A stretch of DNA of 64,000 nt from Clostridia bacterium. GTDB lineage: Bacteria; Bacillota; Clostridia; Christensenellales; Aristaeellaceae. The DNA lies in NCBI GenBank assembly GCA_017512985.1, contig JAFWEJ010000008.1:528892-592891 (forward strand), read 5' to 3'. Positions 8,902-17,848 of the stretch are shown piece by piece. Position numbers and translations under genes: made by a program. How positions within the stretch are numbered: the first letter of the stretch is position 1; the number at the start of each line of letters is the position of its first letter. Below the pieces are notes generated by a model. It was not told the origin of the DNA. It saw only the letters and a list, made by a program, of their open reading frames with translations, and did no database searches.

Positions 8902-9882
8902 TCAGTGGATGTCTGTCGTCGTGGCCGGCGCGCCTCCGTCATAGATGAACTGGCGCATCATATAACCGTAGTATCCGTTGATCTGGATGAAATACCAGTT
9001 CGTAAAGCGGGTGATTACAGTCAGTGGAGTACCGACCTTGAATGATTTGATGATCGCACTGGCCGTGGTTGCCTCTGTTCTCAGGTTGACGCTTTTCCCG
9101 TTTGCGCTGACGACATAGGCAGAGCCCGGAATAATCGGATGAACGGGTTCCGTTTCGATCAGGAACTGGGTCATCATGTACCCGTACCGGTTTCCTATAC
9201 GGATATAGCTCCAGGTTTTCCCTTTCGTGATCATCGCGGCCGGCGTTCCGACGCTGTAGAATCCGATGCTGGGATAAGATTTGCCCGGGCTGGATCTCAG
9301 GTTGACGCCCTTCCCGTTTTTACTGGTCACATATACCTGATATTCCCCGGAAGGACTCGGCTTCGGGGTCGGCGTGGGAGCGCTGGGTGTATTGGTCAGA
9401 TACCGGGTCATCATATAACCGGTATAGGAACCGATCTGGATCCGGCACCAGTTATTGCCGGCGGAAAGGATCGTGCACTTTGTGCCGGGGGCATAGGAAG
9501 CAAGGATGGAGTATCCTTTTCCGGGTCCGCTCCTCAGGCGGACGTTCAGTCCGTTCGTGCTGGTGACATAGGCTGTGGTCTCAACCGGGAGGATCCCGCC
9601 TCCGTTATAGATCTGCAGGTAATCCCCGAGCATGTATCCGGTCATTCCGTCCGGCGTTGTGACTGCATACCACGATCCGATCTGGCCTGTGATTGTGACG
9701 GTGGTACCGCTGGGATAACTGGATTTGATGGTTCCGCTGAACGACGGTGCTGCGCGGAGTATCAGCCAGCCTCCCTTAACAATGCCTTTCTTTTCAGCCA
9801 GGGCAGTCGTGCAGGGCAGGCAGGCTGTCAGCAGAATCACAATTGCGGCGATCAGTGCAGCCCGTTTTCTGTATTTCATCAT
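8902..9882 (-). CDS. secreted protein of four bacterial SH3 repeats
   Basis: The protein has 326 residues. An N-terminal signal peptide (KRAALIAAIVILLTACLPC then TTALAE) is followed by four SH3b-type repeats at about residues 30-90, 100-162, 180-242 and 253-317. Each repeat has the pattern VNLRSxPGKxY...GT...W..I..G..GYM. Linkers are rich in Pro, Thr and Ser. No enzymatic domain is present, so it probably binds cell wall peptides or glycans outside the membrane. AAGGA stands too close to the ATG at 9891, so the ATG at 9882 (MMKYRKR) is the likelier start. It follows another secreted protein gene by 33 bases. Confidence 0.8.
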   Translation of the reverse strand: MMKYRKRAALIAAIVILLTACLPCTTALAEKKGIVKGGWLILRAAPSFSGTIKSSYPSGTTVTITGQIGSWYAVTTPDGMTGYMLGDYLQIYNGGGILPVETTAYVTSTNGLNVRLRSGPGKGYSILASYAPGTKCTILSAGNNWCRIQIGSYTGYMMTRYLTNTPSAPTPTPKPSPSGEYQVYVTSKNGKGVNLRSSPGKSYPSIGFYSVGTPAAMITKGKTWSYIRIGNRYGYMMTQFLIETEPVHPIIPGSAYVVSANGKSVNLRTEATTASAIIKSFKVGTPLTVITRFTNWYFIQINGYYGYMMRQFIYDGGAPATTTDIH

Positions 9883-9915
9883 ACGGTTCATTCCTTCCCG
9901 GTGAGTAAATTCAGT

Positions 9916-10545
9916 TTATCCCAGATCCGTTTCGTTTGTTTCCATCGTGTTGATCATATATTCGATATAGATGGAATAGGTTCCTTGTTCTTCGGCAGGG
10001 TAACAGATGGTGATATGATGAAGGCTGGTTTTAGTCAGGAGATACAGGTCTGTCTGCCCGGTCTTTCCTTCGTTTATAATCATGTCCCTCCGCAGGCATC
10101 CGTTCTGTTCGTTCTCATTCACCGCTGCGTTCGGAGCTTCTTTACCGATGGCGGCAAGAAGCATTTCCCTCGCGGCAAGGAGCATTTCCTCATCCAGTTC
10201 GTTCTGGTTAATTATGTTTTCAATGTTAAGCGTTGCTTTTCCGTCGGCTGTGGCCGCAAAGTCTGCCCTCTGATCTTCGTCAAACTGGAAAACCGAAGGA
10301 TACTGCATGCTGAACCCGGTAGCGCTGTCCAGATATTCGTTCATGGCGGATTCCGCGAAGGCTTCCGTCATCTCTTCCAGGCTCATTCCTTCCTTTTCAT
10401 CCACGTCCGTGATTTCAAGAAGCTGACGGATCTCATCCAGGCCCTGCTCTGCGTCGCCGGTCTGTGCTTCCGCGAGAGCGGCTGCGGTAAACAAAACCGA
10501 AACCAGCAGGGCAATCATAATGACCAGTTTTGTATATCTGTTCAT
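9916..10545 (-). CDS. secreted protein of unknown function
   Basis: The protein has 209 residues. The N-terminus (MNRYTKLVIMIALLVSVLF then TAAALAEA) is a clear signal peptide. The mature part is acidic, with a region near residues 75-200 that has the look of a small alpha/beta domain: GFSMQYPSVFQFDED, a long helix, then paired strands ending IYIEYMINTM. This resembles small extracytoplasmic domains found in Clostridia, but I cannot assign a family. It precedes the SH3-repeat gene on the same strand and the two are probably co-transcribed. Confidence 0.65.
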   Translation of the reverse strand: MNRYTKLVIMIALLVSVLFTAAALAEAQTGDAEQGLDEIRQLLEITDVDEKEGMSLEEMTEAFAESAMNEYLDSATGFSMQYPSVFQFDEDQRADFAATADGKATLNIENIINQNELDEEMLLAAREMLLAAIGKEAPNAAVNENEQNGCLRRDMIINEGKTGQTDLYLLTKTSLHHITICYPAEEQGTYSIYIEYMINTMETNETDLG

Positions 10546-10601
10546 GATTCTGCACATCCTTTCCTGTCATAAAGACGAATTGCAGCTGCCTGTTATTCCC
10601 G

Positions 10602-10626
10602 AAAACGGAAAAACCCCTTCCGTTTT
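10602..10626 (-). terminator. hairpin terminator after rpsT
   Basis: AAAACGGAA and TTCCGTTTT form a 9-bp stem around a 7-base loop, 36 bases downstream of the rpsT stop. The final arm supplies the T run. Confidence 0.6.
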
Positions 10627-10661
10627 GAAGGAAGGGAGTTTATCACACGCGATATTCCGGC

Positions 10662-10928
10662 TTACTCGGCCACAGCTTTATTCAGCTGCTTGGCCAGACG
10701 AGCCTTTTTCCGATTGGCGGCGTTCTTATGGATCACGCCCTTGGACGCGGCCTTATCGATCACTGCGGAAGTCGCGGACAGCTGCTCATTGGCGTTCTTT
10801 GCGTCAGCGGCAACGGCGGCGTCAAACTTCCGGATGGAAGTACGCATTCCGCTCTTCACAATACGGTTGCGAAGATTCTTTTTCTCGCTGACCTTAACGC
10901 GCTTCTTGGCGGACTGGATGTTCGGCAA
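10662..10928 (-). CDS. rpsT: 30S ribosomal protein S20
   Basis: The protein has 88 residues and begins PNIQSAKKRVKVSEKKNLRN after the initiator. It has the Lys/Ala-rich helical composition of bS20 and a typical ending (NAANRKKARLAKQLNKAV). The start codon is TTG, preceded by AAGGGGAGGTGAACCGAG. No ATG fits the conserved N-terminus. UUG initiation is also known for E. coli rpsT, where it is tied to weak, autoregulated translation, so a similar control is possible here. It is divergent from nadD-yqeK. Confidence 0.97.
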   Translation of the reverse strand: MPNIQSAKKRVKVSEKKNLRNRIVKSGMRTSIRKFDAAVAADAKNANEQLSATSAVIDKAASKGVIHKNAANRKKARLAKQLNKAVAE

Positions 10929-10973
10929 CTCGGTTCACCTCCCCTTAGGATCCTTAAAAAACCATCGCATGAA

Positions 10974-11002
10974 ATAATATCACGATGAAAATGAAAAAGC
11001 AA
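10974..11002 (-). promoter_or_regulatory. rpsT promoter
   Basis: On the minus strand TTGCTT and TATTAT are separated by 17 bases, about 45 bases before the TTG start of rpsT. Confidence 0.6.
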
Positions 11003-11056
11003 GCTTTTCCTTTAATTTTCTTTATAAAACATCTTCCCTATCCATTCGTTTTCGAT

Positions 11057-11062
11057 TATAAT
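11057..11062 (+). promoter_or_regulatory. -10 element for nadD-yqeK
   Basis: A perfect TATAAT stands 31 bases before the TTG start. The matching -35 is weak (TTCCCT at 17-base spacing). Confidence 0.45.
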
Positions 11063-11093
11063 ATTCCGGACAGCAAACAGGAGGATATCTTTC

Positions 11094-12281
11094 TTGTCCA
11101 AGCAGCGCATCGGTATTCTGGGCGGCACCTTTGATCCCATACACAGCGGTCATCTCCGTATGGGGATCAGCGTGCTTGAATCCGGATGCCTTGACCGGCT
11201 GCTTGTGCTTCCTTCCGGCCGGCCGCCGCACAAATCCTGCGGAGCGCCGGCAGAGGACCGGTGGAAGATGGTCGTTGCCGCCTGCGCCTGTGACGAAAGA
11301 CTGGTTCCTTCCCGTCTGGAGATGGACCGGCCCGGAAAGATCTATACATATGATACGCTGACGGCTATTAGGCGTCAGTTCCCTGATGCGGAACTTTTTT
11401 ATGTGATCGGCGCGGATACGGTCCTGCAGCTGCGCTCCTGGTACCGGTCCGAAGATGTGCTTCCCCTGTGCACTTTCCTTGTCTGTCCGCGGCAGGACAG
11501 TTCAGAACCGGATGAATATAAATCTGAACTGAAAAAGCTTTCCTCCCGGGGAGGAAAGTTCCGTACTGTTCCCATGGAATCTGTCTCTGTTTCTTCCACC
11601 GAAATTCGTTCCGCGCTGGCTTTGGGAAAGATACCGGAAAACCTGCCGGTGCCCGTGCGGGAATACTGCCGGTGCAAAGGACTGTACGGATTGTCAGGAA
11701 AACTGGAAGGGATCGATTCCTGGCTTGACAGGCTGTTTGCGGCGCTGAAACCTGGGCGCTTTGCCCATTCTCTGAGTGTCGCCCTGACAGCTGTAAAACT
11801 GGCTTCTCTCTATGGCGAAGATCCTCTTCGTGCGGAGCAGGCCGGGCTCCTTCACGACTGCGCGAAGTATTACCCCCTTGAGGATATGTGCCGTATCGCA
11901 AAGGAGCATTCCCTGACGGACGATCCCGCGTTTCTTGGCAGCAGTGCCCTGCTTCATTCACTCATCGGCGCGCAGGTTGCGCAGGATGAGTATGGCATGC
12001 ATGACCCGGCTGTTCTGGATGCAATCAGATACCATAATACCGGCTGCCCCGGAATGTCCCGCCTTGCCATGTGCGTATGCCTTGCCGATTCAATCGAACC
12101 CCTTCGCCGGAGCTATCCGCTTCTCGATGAAGTCCGTTCTCTTTCAGAAAAGTCACTCGAGCGTGCCCTTCTCCTTTCGCTTGAAGGCACAGCGAAATAT
12201 GTGAAATCCCGCGGCAGGTATCTTCACCCCCGCACAAAGAATACGATCCGCTGGCTCAGAAGCCAGGTCGGATCCGAATAA
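11094..12281 (+). CDS. nadD: fused nicotinate-nucleotide adenylyltransferase and YqeK HD phosphohydrolase
   Basis: The protein has 395 residues with two domains. Residues 1-195 are NadD: GILGGTFDPIHSGH at the N-terminus is the nucleotidyltransferase HxGH motif and SVSSTEIRSAL near residue 163 is the ISSTxIR-type motif. It makes deaminated NAD from nicotinate mononucleotide and ATP. Residues 210-395 are an HD domain like YqeK, with RFAHSLSVA, GLLHDCAKYYP and ALLHSLIGA. YqeK hydrolyses diadenosine tetraphosphate symmetrically. In most Firmicutes these are two adjacent genes, but here one open frame spans both with no stop or restart. The start is TTG after AGGAGGATATCTTTC. rsfS follows, as in the classic order. 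Confidence 0.92.
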   Translation: MSKQRIGILGGTFDPIHSGHLRMGISVLESGCLDRLLVLPSGRPPHKSCGAPAEDRWKMVVAACACDERLVPSRLEMDRPGKIYTYDTLTAIRRQFPDAELFYVIGADTVLQLRSWYRSEDVLPLCTFLVCPRQDSSEPDEYKSELKKLSSRGGKFRTVPMESVSVSSTEIRSALALGKIPENLPVPVREYCRCKGLYGLSGKLEGIDSWLDRLFAALKPGRFAHSLSVALTAVKLASLYGEDPLRAEQAGLLHDCAKYYPLEDMCRIAKEHSLTDDPAFLGSSALLHSLIGAQVAQDEYGMHDPAVLDAIRYHNTGCPGMSRLAMCVCLADSIEPLRRSYPLLDEVRSLSEKSLERALLLSLEGTAKYVKSRGRYLHPRTKNTIRWLRSQVGSE

Positions 12282-12333
12282 CAGTCAGAGTATGGCCCGA
12301 TGCCCTGAAATATTTTTTTATGGAGGGAAAAAC

Positions 12334-12699
12334 ATGCAGGATCAGGAAACCGTTCTCCGTCTCGCCCGTTTGCTCTATGACCGTAAAGCGCAGGATATCG
12401 TCGTCCTGGACGTATCCCATCTGACCGTTCTGTGCGACCATATGGTCATCGCGTCAGGCCGGACCGACACCCAGGTTTCATCCCTTGCGGACGCCGTGGA
12501 TGAGATGCTGGCAAAGGAAGGCCTCGTTCTCCGCAGGAGTGAAGGACGCCGTGAGGGGCGCTGGGTAATTCTTGATTACGGACATGTTATCGTCCACATC
12601 TTTCACCGGGACGAGCGTGCTTTCTATGGTCTGGACCGTCTCTGGAATGACGGTACGAACGCAGTGGCCCTTCCCTTTGACCAGACAGTTGCGGACTGA
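12334..12699 (+). CDS. rsfS: ribosome silencing factor
   Basis: The protein has 121 residues of the RsfS/Iojap/YbeB family. It is recognised from QDIVVLDVSHLTVLCDHMVI, DYGHVIVHIFH and FYGLDRLW. RsfS binds ribosomal protein L14 and blocks subunit joining during starvation. The ATG at 12334 is preceded by TGGAGGGAAAAAC, and an upstream in-frame ATG without a site was rejected. It lies 52 bases after nadD-yqeK and ends at a strong bidirectional terminator. Confidence 0.93.
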   Translation: MQDQETVLRLARLLYDRKAQDIVVLDVSHLTVLCDHMVIASGRTDTQVSSLADAVDEMLAKEGLVLRRSEGRREGRWVILDYGHVIVHIFHRDERAFYGLDRLWNDGTNAVALPFDQTVAD

Positions 12700-12711
12700 G
12701 CAGTATTGCGA

Positions 12712-12744
12712 AACCGCGGCAGCCGTTGCTGCCGCGGTTGTTTT
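12712..12744. terminator. bidirectional terminator between rsfS and coaBC
   Basis: AACCGCGGCAGC and GCTGCCGCGGTT form a perfect 12-bp stem with a CGTT loop. T-rich sequence follows on the plus strand. It separates the convergent rsfS and coaBC genes. Confidence 0.85.
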
Positions 12745-13942
12745 ATGTTCTTAATGCAAGGATCCTGTCCAGGATAACGTCTGCCAGCTGTCGCTTTGTC
12801 TGCAGGGGAAGCGCTTCGGACCCTTCCTTTGTGATCAGGGTGGCGATATTCGTATCCACATTGAATCCGGCGCCCGGCGCAGTCACATCGTTGGCAACGA
12901 TCATATCCAGATTCTTCTTCTTCAGCTTGGAAACGGCATTCTTTTGAACATGATCCGTTTCGGCGGCAAACCCGACCAGCGTCTGGCCCTTTTTCCTGTT
13001 CCTGCCGACTGCCATGGCCACGTCGGGGTTTTCTGTGAGGGTCAGCGTCAGTGGCTGCCCTTCGGCCTTTTTGATCTTTGTGGCGCTCTGTTTCTCCACA
13101 CGGTAATCGCACACGGCGGCGGCCTGGATGATTACATCCTGTTCCGGCGCTTCGCGGATCATCGCGTCATACAGATCCTGCGCTGATTCAATGCGGACGG
13201 TACGGACTCCTTCCGGAACCGGTACGGAAACGCTGCCGCAGACAACTGTCACTTCCGCTCCCCTGTCCCTGGCGGCTTCGGCAAGGGCAAATCCCATCTT
13301 TCCGCTGGAGTCGTTGGTAATGAACCGTACAGGATCCAGCCTTTCCCTTGTCGCTCCGGCGGTAACAAGCACCCTGAGCCCGGCCATGTCTGCCGCACGG
13401 TTCAGGATACGGCATATTTCCTCCGCGATGGCTTCCGGTTCGCTCATGCGGCCGGCGCCTTCGTCACCGCAGGCAAGCATACCGCTATCAGGACCGATAA
13501 AGAGGACGCCGCGTTCACGCAGTGTCTTCACATTGGCGCGTGTGGCTTCCGCAGTCCACATTCCGGTGTTCATGGCAGGCGCGGCCAATACCGGCGCTTT
13601 GGTTGCCAGTACGGTGGTGGAAAGCATATCGTCCGCGATACCGGCGGCCATTTTTGCGAGGATATTCGCGGTTGCGGGCGCGATGACAAAAACCTCGGCC
13701 AGCCTGGCCAGGGCCACATGCTCCACATTCCAGTATTCCGGCGCCTGAAAAGTATCCGTTACGACCTGGTTCGCCGAAAGCGTCTGAAACGTCAGCGGGG
13801 AAACGAATTCCGTCGCGTTGCGGGTCATGATCACATGGACTTCCGCGCCCAGATGACGCAAACGGGAGACAAGCTCCGCGCTTTTATACGCCGCAATGCC
13901 TCCCGTCACTCCCAGCACGATCTTTCTGCCGGTCAGATCCAT
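12743..13942 (-). CDS. coaBC: bifunctional phosphopantothenoylcysteine decarboxylase / phosphopantothenate-cysteine ligase
   Basis: The protein has 399 residues and catalyses two steps of coenzyme A synthesis. Residues 1-180 are the flavin-dependent CoaC half (VLGVTGGIAAYKSAEL at the start, APAMNTGMW near residue 125). Residues 185-399 are the CoaB ligase half (VTAGATRERLDPVRFITN, SSGKMGFALAEA). I chose the ATG at 13942, preceded by GGAGGAGCAGAACTGAT, over a longer reading that would run into rpoZ. Only one base separates it from the rpoZ stop. It closes the yicC-remA-gmk-rpoZ-coaBC run. Confidence 0.95.
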   Translation of the reverse strand: MDLTGRKIVLGVTGGIAAYKSAELVSRLRHLGAEVHVIMTRNATEFVSPLTFQTLSANQVVTDTFQAPEYWNVEHVALARLAEVFVIAPATANILAKMAAGIADDMLSTTVLATKAPVLAAPAMNTGMWTAEATRANVKTLRERGVLFIGPDSGMLACGDEGAGRMSEPEAIAEEICRILNRAADMAGLRVLVTAGATRERLDPVRFITNDSSGKMGFALAEAARDRGAEVTVVCGSVSVPVPEGVRTVRIESAQDLYDAMIREAPEQDVIIQAAAVCDYRVEKQSATKIKKAEGQPLTLTLTENPDVAMAVGRNRKKGQTLVGFAAETDHVQKNAVSKLKKKNLDMIVANDVTAPGAGFNVDTNIATLITKEGSEALPLQTKRQLADVILDRILALRT

Positions 13943-13943
13943 A

Positions 13944-14162
13944 TCAGTTCTGCTCCTCCTGCTCAACCGGGTTGTCATAGGTCAGCAGCCCGCGGTTGAT
14001 CTCCTCAACGGCGGTTTTCAGCGGTTTCATTCCTTCCGCGTCAATCATCGGCAGTGCGCCGTTCACGATTTCGCGTCCGCGTTTGCTCGCTTCGACGACC
14101 AGGGTATAGCGGCTGTCCGCATGATTCAGCAGTTCAAGTACGCTCGGATCAACAATAGACAT
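13944..14162 (-). CDS. rpoZ: DNA-directed RNA polymerase omega subunit
   Basis: The protein has 72 residues. LNHADSRYTLVVEASKRGRE is the RpoZ signature, followed by KPLKTAVEEINRG. It assists assembly of RNA polymerase. The start has GAGGAGGAAAAGAA upstream. Its position between gmk and coaBC is the standard one in Firmicutes. Confidence 0.95.
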   Translation of the reverse strand: MSIVDPSVLELLNHADSRYTLVVEASKRGREIVNGALPMIDAEGMKPLKTAVEEINRGLLTYDNPVEQEEQN

Positions 14163-14189
14163 TTCTTTTCCTCCTCAGGTATTTTCTGT

Positions 14190-14792
14190 TCATTCCTCAA
14201 TTTCGGGGAAATAGCGGACTGTGTTCTGTTTTTCCGCCCTCACGATGGCAGCCAGCTGTTCGAATGCAAGTTCAAGATTGTCGTTCACGACCAGGTACCT
14301 GTACCGGTCCATCTGGCGGATCTCTCCCCTGGCATTGTTCAGCCTGCGCTGGATCTCTTCCTCGTTCTCGGTGTTCCGTGTATGAAGCCTTACCTTCAGG
14401 TCATGATAGCTCGGCGGAAGAATGAACACGCTGACGCAGTCCTTTTCCTTGGCCATGACTTCCCGGGCACCCTGGGGATCGATATCGAGCAGGACGTTCT
14501 GGCCCTTTTCCATCCGGTCGTACACTTCTGATTTCAGTGTGCCGTAACGGTGTCCGTGGACGCTTGCATGCTCGATGAACGCATCCTCGGCAAGCAGTTT
14601 ATCATATTCCTCTTCAGAAATAAAGTGGTAATGAACATCTTCGATCTCATTTTCACGCCGTCCCCTGGTCGTCACGCTGACCGAAAAACAGAAAGAGGGG
14701 TCTTTCTCCAGCAGTCTGGCGACAAGCGTGCCCTTTCCGGCGCCGGACGGACCAGAAATGACCAGCAGCATTCCTTTCCTTGTTTCTTTCAT
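14190..14792 (-). CDS. gmk: guanylate kinase
   Basis: The protein has 200 residues and converts GMP and ATP to GDP and ADP. Its P-loop is [12 protein letters not shown] near residue 13. [18 protein letters not shown] is the GMP-binding segment and [10 protein letters not shown] follows. [11 protein letters not shown] is the Walker B region. The length is typical. It overlaps the remA stop by four bases (ATGA) and has GGAGGAAGAAGC upstream within that gene. Confidence 0.97.
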   Translation of the reverse strand: MKETRKGMLLVISGPSGAGKGTLVARLLEKDPSFCFSVSVTTRGRRENEIEDVHYHFISEEEYDKLLAEDAFIEHASVHGHRYGTLKSEVYDRMEKGQNVLLDIDPQGAREVMAKEKDCVSVFILPPSYHDLKVRLHTRNTENEEEIQRRLNNARGEIRQMDRYRYLVVNDNLELAFEQLAAIVRAEKQNTVRYFPEIEE

Positions 14793-15046
14793 GCTTCTTC
14801 CTCCGTCCCTTTGTGTTCATCGATCCGGGCAGCTACTGTCTCGGGCAGCAGCGGTGAAAGAATAATATGTTCCGAATCCGTGACGATCACGGCGCGGGTC
14901 TTGTGACCGCAGGTTGCGTCGATTACCCTGCCGGTATCTCTGGCGTCCTGGATCATCCTGCGGATCGGCGCGGCGTCCGGTGAAACGACTGCCACCAGCC
15001 TGTCAGCCGCGAGCATATTGCCGTATCCGATGTTTACCAGTTTCAT
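14789..15046 (-). CDS. remA: RemA/DUF370-family DNA-binding regulator
   Basis: The protein has 85 residues. [20 protein letters not shown] is the strong N-terminal signature of the family, and [15 protein letters not shown] follows mid-protein. In Bacillus, RemA is an oligomeric DNA-binding activator of matrix and osmoprotection genes. In other Clostridia the role is less clear. The ATG at 15046 was chosen for GTGGAGTGACGGCT upstream, and it starts just after the yicC stop. The gene is in the conserved yicC-remA-gmk order. Confidence 0.92.
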   Translation of the reverse strand: MKLVNIGYGNMLAADRLVAVVSPDAAPIRRMIQDARDTGRVIDATCGHKTRAVIVTDSEHIILSPLLPETVAARIDEHKGTEEEA

Positions 15047-15051
15047 AGCCG

Positions 15052-15924
15052 TCACTCCACGTTCTGAATCTGTTCGCGCAGTTTTTCAATTTCACTCTTC
15101 AGGTCAACCACATATTGTGCAATGGCGGCGTCCGAAGCCTTGGAGCCGATCGTATTGGCTTCCCGGTTCATCTCCTGAATCAGAAAGTCCATTTTCTTTC
15201 CGATCTCGTTTTCATTGTCCAGGTATTTGCGCATCTGGCGGATATGGCTGTCCAGCCGTGCCAGCTCCTCGTCGATCGCGCATCTGTCTGCAATGATCGC
15301 AACCTCCTGCGCCAGCCGCTGTGGTTCAACCGATTCCGTCAGCAGGTTTTTCAGGCGGGTTTCCAGTTTTTCCCGATATTCGTCCACAACTGCCGGCGCC
15401 CGTTTCAGAATCAGCGTCCTCAGGGCGTCCGCAGCATCCAGGTGAACAGTCAGGTCTTCCTTCAGGTGCGCGCCTTCACGTTCGCGCATCTGCACCAGCT
15501 GGGCTGCGGCAATTTCCGTTGCTTCCGCGCAGATGGCGGCAACCAGTTCCTCATCCATCTCCCGCTCGTTCAGAGTCAGCACGCCTTCCATCTTCATCAG
15601 GCGGCTTACGGTCAGGTCGTTCACAACTCCGGTCTTCCGGGCGATCTGTTCCGCCGCCTCCAGGTATCTTCCGGCCAGTTCTTCGTCACATACAACGTCG
15701 GCAGCGGAAGCGTCCGTTCTTTTGACTGTCAGGAATACATCCGCGTGTCCCCGGCTGATCTTCTTTCCCAGGCCGTCCCGGACTGTCTGTTCCAGGAAAG
15801 ACAGGTTGCGCGGAAGCCGCATTCCGATATCAAGGAAACGGTGGTTGACTGTCTTCAGGTCGACAGTTACCTCCCATCCGTCCTGCTGTACTTTTCCGCT
15901 TCCGCATCCCGTCATGCTGCGCAT
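15052..15924 (-). CDS. yicC: YicC-family endoribonuclease-like protein
   Basis: The protein has 290 residues. It begins [19 protein letters not shown], has [19 protein letters not shown] near residue 27, and ends with [19 protein letters not shown] followed by a [18 protein letters not shown] helix. YicC proteins are linked to RNA turnover. The start has AGAGAGGTGAAGCCGAC upstream. A sigma-A-like promoter overlaps the end of nagA, so it can be transcribed separately from the upstream genes. Confidence 0.93.
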   Translation of the reverse strand: MRSMTGCGSGKVQQDGWEVTVDLKTVNHRFLDIGMRLPRNLSFLEQTVRDGLGKKISRGHADVFLTVKRTDASAADVVCDEELAGRYLEAAEQIARKTGVVNDLTVSRLMKMEGVLTLNEREMDEELVAAICAEATEIAAAQLVQMREREGAHLKEDLTVHLDAADALRTLILKRAPAVVDEYREKLETRLKNLLTESVEPQRLAQEVAIIADRCAIDEELARLDSHIRQMRKYLDNENEIGKKMDFLIQEMNREANTIGSKASDAAIAQYVVDLKSEIEKLREQIQNVE

Positions 15925-15953
15925 GTCGGCTTCACCTCTCTTTATTGTTTGAG

Positions 15954-15982
15954 ATTATATCATTCAGGTTACCGGTTGGCAA
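15954..15982 (-). promoter_or_regulatory. promoter for the yicC-coaBC operon
   Basis: On the minus strand TTGCCA and a perfect TATAAT stand 17 bases apart. The -35 box lies inside the last codons of nagA. Confidence 0.7.
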
Positions 15983-17112
15983 CTTTCACCGTTTTCGGTG
16001 ATGACGCCTTTCATCTGCCAGTCCCGCGACCAGCGGGTCAGTACTCCCGGGCTGCCGGGCACCATATGTCCGGCGACATCCTCGCCGATGGATTCCGCGG
16101 GTGTTGAAATGCACATCGCGCACGCTTCGAGCGGATCCGCCCCGTAACGCGTGATCAGGTTAAGAAGTGCCTGCGGCATCGTCAGCACAGATCCGGCAAG
16201 CGTACCGTCTTCCAGCCTGGCGGCGCCGCCGGCAACATTGACTTTCTGTCCTCCGAGCGCGTATTCCCCGTCAGGCATGCCGGCCGCCTCCATCGCGTCC
16301 GTGATGGCCACGGCACGGGACGCGCCTTTGCACCGGATAAGAAGGCGGATAATGTCTTCATGCAGATGAATGCCGTCGCAGATCATCTCGCAGTAAAACC
16401 GGCCGTCTGTAAGCGCCGCGCCCGGAACACCCGGTTCGCGGTGATGGATCGGAGTCTGGGCGTTGAAGGTATGCGTCACATGATCTGCTCCCCAGTCTCC
16501 GGCGGAGTGAACCTGTGCAGCCGTTGCGTCCGTATGTCCGACAGAAATCCGGATACCAGCCGCTGCGGCACGGCGGATAAACGCTTCGCTTCCATTCCGC
16601 TCCGGAGCCATCGTAATCAGCCGGACAGAGGATGGATCACCCGCCATGCGCAGGAAAACCTGCCAGTCCGGATCCGTAAAATACTGTTTGAGCTGTGCGC
16701 CGGCTCTGCCCTCACTGAGGAACGGCGCTTCCATATGTGCGCCAAGGACGCGCGCCCCGTTCCTTTCCGGCCGGTCCATCACGGCGCGCACTCCGTCCAG
16801 CGCGTTCTTCGTTTCCGTTTCAGAAGCGCTCATTGTTGTCGGGCAGAACGCTCCTGTGCCGAATTTGGCAAGTTCCCTGCACATCCTGCGTATATCGGCT
16901 TCTCCGCGCATTGCGTCTGATCCGCGGAATGCATGAATGTGGACGTCAACAAAACCCGGAAGCAGATAATCACCTTCCAGGTCGATCCTGCCCTCTCCGT
17001 TCTCAGCAGCAGTCTTTTCTCCCACTTCGGACACGATCCCGTTCTGAATCCGGACCGAAATACCTTTCACAAAACGGTCGCCTGTAAATACGGTTCCGTT
17101 CTCAATCAGCAT
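15964..17112 (-). CDS. nagA: N-acetylglucosamine-6-phosphate deacetylase
   Basis: The protein has 382 residues of the amidohydrolase fold and removes acetate from GlcNAc-6-P. Visible metal and substrate motifs are PGFVDVHIHAFRG near residue 53, LGAHMEAPFLSEGRAGAQ near residue 125, SVGHTDATAAQ, THTFNAQTPIHHREPG, and the catalytic-Asp segment AVAITDAMEAAGMPDG near residue 270. The start has AAAGGACAGCATT upstream. No nagB or PTS gene is near; the gene follows an activase gene on the same strand, so its place in the operon does not reveal the sugar source. Confidence 0.94.
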   Translation of the reverse strand: MLIENGTVFTGDRFVKGISVRIQNGIVSEVGEKTAAENGEGRIDLEGDYLLPGFVDVHIHAFRGSDAMRGEADIRRMCRELAKFGTGAFCPTTMSASETETKNALDGVRAVMDRPERNGARVLGAHMEAPFLSEGRAGAQLKQYFTDPDWQVFLRMAGDPSSVRLITMAPERNGSEAFIRRAAAAGIRISVGHTDATAAQVHSAGDWGADHVTHTFNAQTPIHHREPGVPGAALTDGRFYCEMICDGIHLHEDIIRLLIRCKGASRAVAITDAMEAAGMPDGEYALGGQKVNVAGGAARLEDGTLAGSVLTMPQALLNLITRYGADPLEACAMCISTPAESIGEDVAGHMVPGSPGVLTRWSRDWQMKGVITENGESCQPVT

Positions 17113-17142
17113 AATGCTGTCCTTTCTTTCCTGAAATTGCTT

Positions 17143-17835
17143 TCAGTCGACGCCCCTCAGTTCAACCGCCGGTACCGCCGGACGGACAATGTCCGCCCAG
17201 TGCCTCATCCGTTCCTCTGCCGGCGCGTGAAGTCCCTCAAACGGGACCGTATCCCGGTCGGTAAACCGCTGCAGATAATAGCGCCTGGCGCCCCTGATCC
17301 ATTGCCCGATCTGCTCAAAGCTGCTGTCGTCGTGCAGCTCTTCTACGGCTGTGGTCCTGAATTCATAATCGACTGTTCCTTCGAGCAGCATGGCTGCGCT
17401 TTCCCGGATGGGACCCATATCGAGATTGTCCAGGCCTGCCGTTTCCGCGTAACGGTCGGGGCTGTTTTTGATATCCATTGCCACATACTGGACGAGTCCG
17501 TCCCGAATCATTCTGCCGAGCCTTTCGGGATGCGTCCCGTTCGTATCCAGTTTGACGGGATATCCGAGTTCCTGTACCCGTTTAGCAAGATCCGGAAGGT
17601 CTTTCTGAAGCAGGGGTTCCCCGCCTGTAAACGCGACGCCGTCGAGCAGGCCCTGCCGTTTTTTCAGGAATCCGATCAGCTCCTCCTCGTCCATAACCGC
17701 CGGGGCTGATCCGTCCAGAAGTTCCGCATTATGGCAAAAAGGGCAGCGCATATCGCAGCCCCCGAAAAACACAGTACACGCGACTCTGCCCGGAAAATCA
17801 AGCAGTGTCATTTTCTGCAGCCCGTGAATCTTCAA
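17143..17835 (-). CDS. radical SAM activase, anaerobic ribonucleotide reductase activating type (NrdG2)
   Basis: The protein has 230 residues. It begins MKIHGLQKMTLLDFPGRVAC, and the CDMRCPFC motif (CxxxCxxC, residues 27-34) binds the radical SAM [4Fe-4S] cluster. VAFTGGEPLLQKDLPDL and KLDTNGTHPERL follow. The LDFPG/GCxxRCxxCHN pattern matches the NrdG2 (TIGR02495-type) subgroup, which installs the glycyl radical on class III ribonucleotide reductase. No nrdD is in the window, so activation of another glycyl-radical enzyme remains possible. It sits between an ArsC-like gene and nagA. Confidence 0.85.
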   Translation of the reverse strand: MKIHGLQKMTLLDFPGRVACTVFFGGCDMRCPFCHNAELLDGSAPAVMDEEELIGFLKKRQGLLDGVAFTGGEPLLQKDLPDLAKRVQELGYPVKLDTNGTHPERLGRMIRDGLVQYVAMDIKNSPDRYAETAGLDNLDMGPIRESAAMLLEGTVDYEFRTTAVEELHDDSSFEQIGQWIRGARRYYLQRFTDRDTVPFEGLHAPAEERMRHWADIVRPAVPAVELRGVD

Positions 17836-17848
17836 TTCCGGATCCTCC

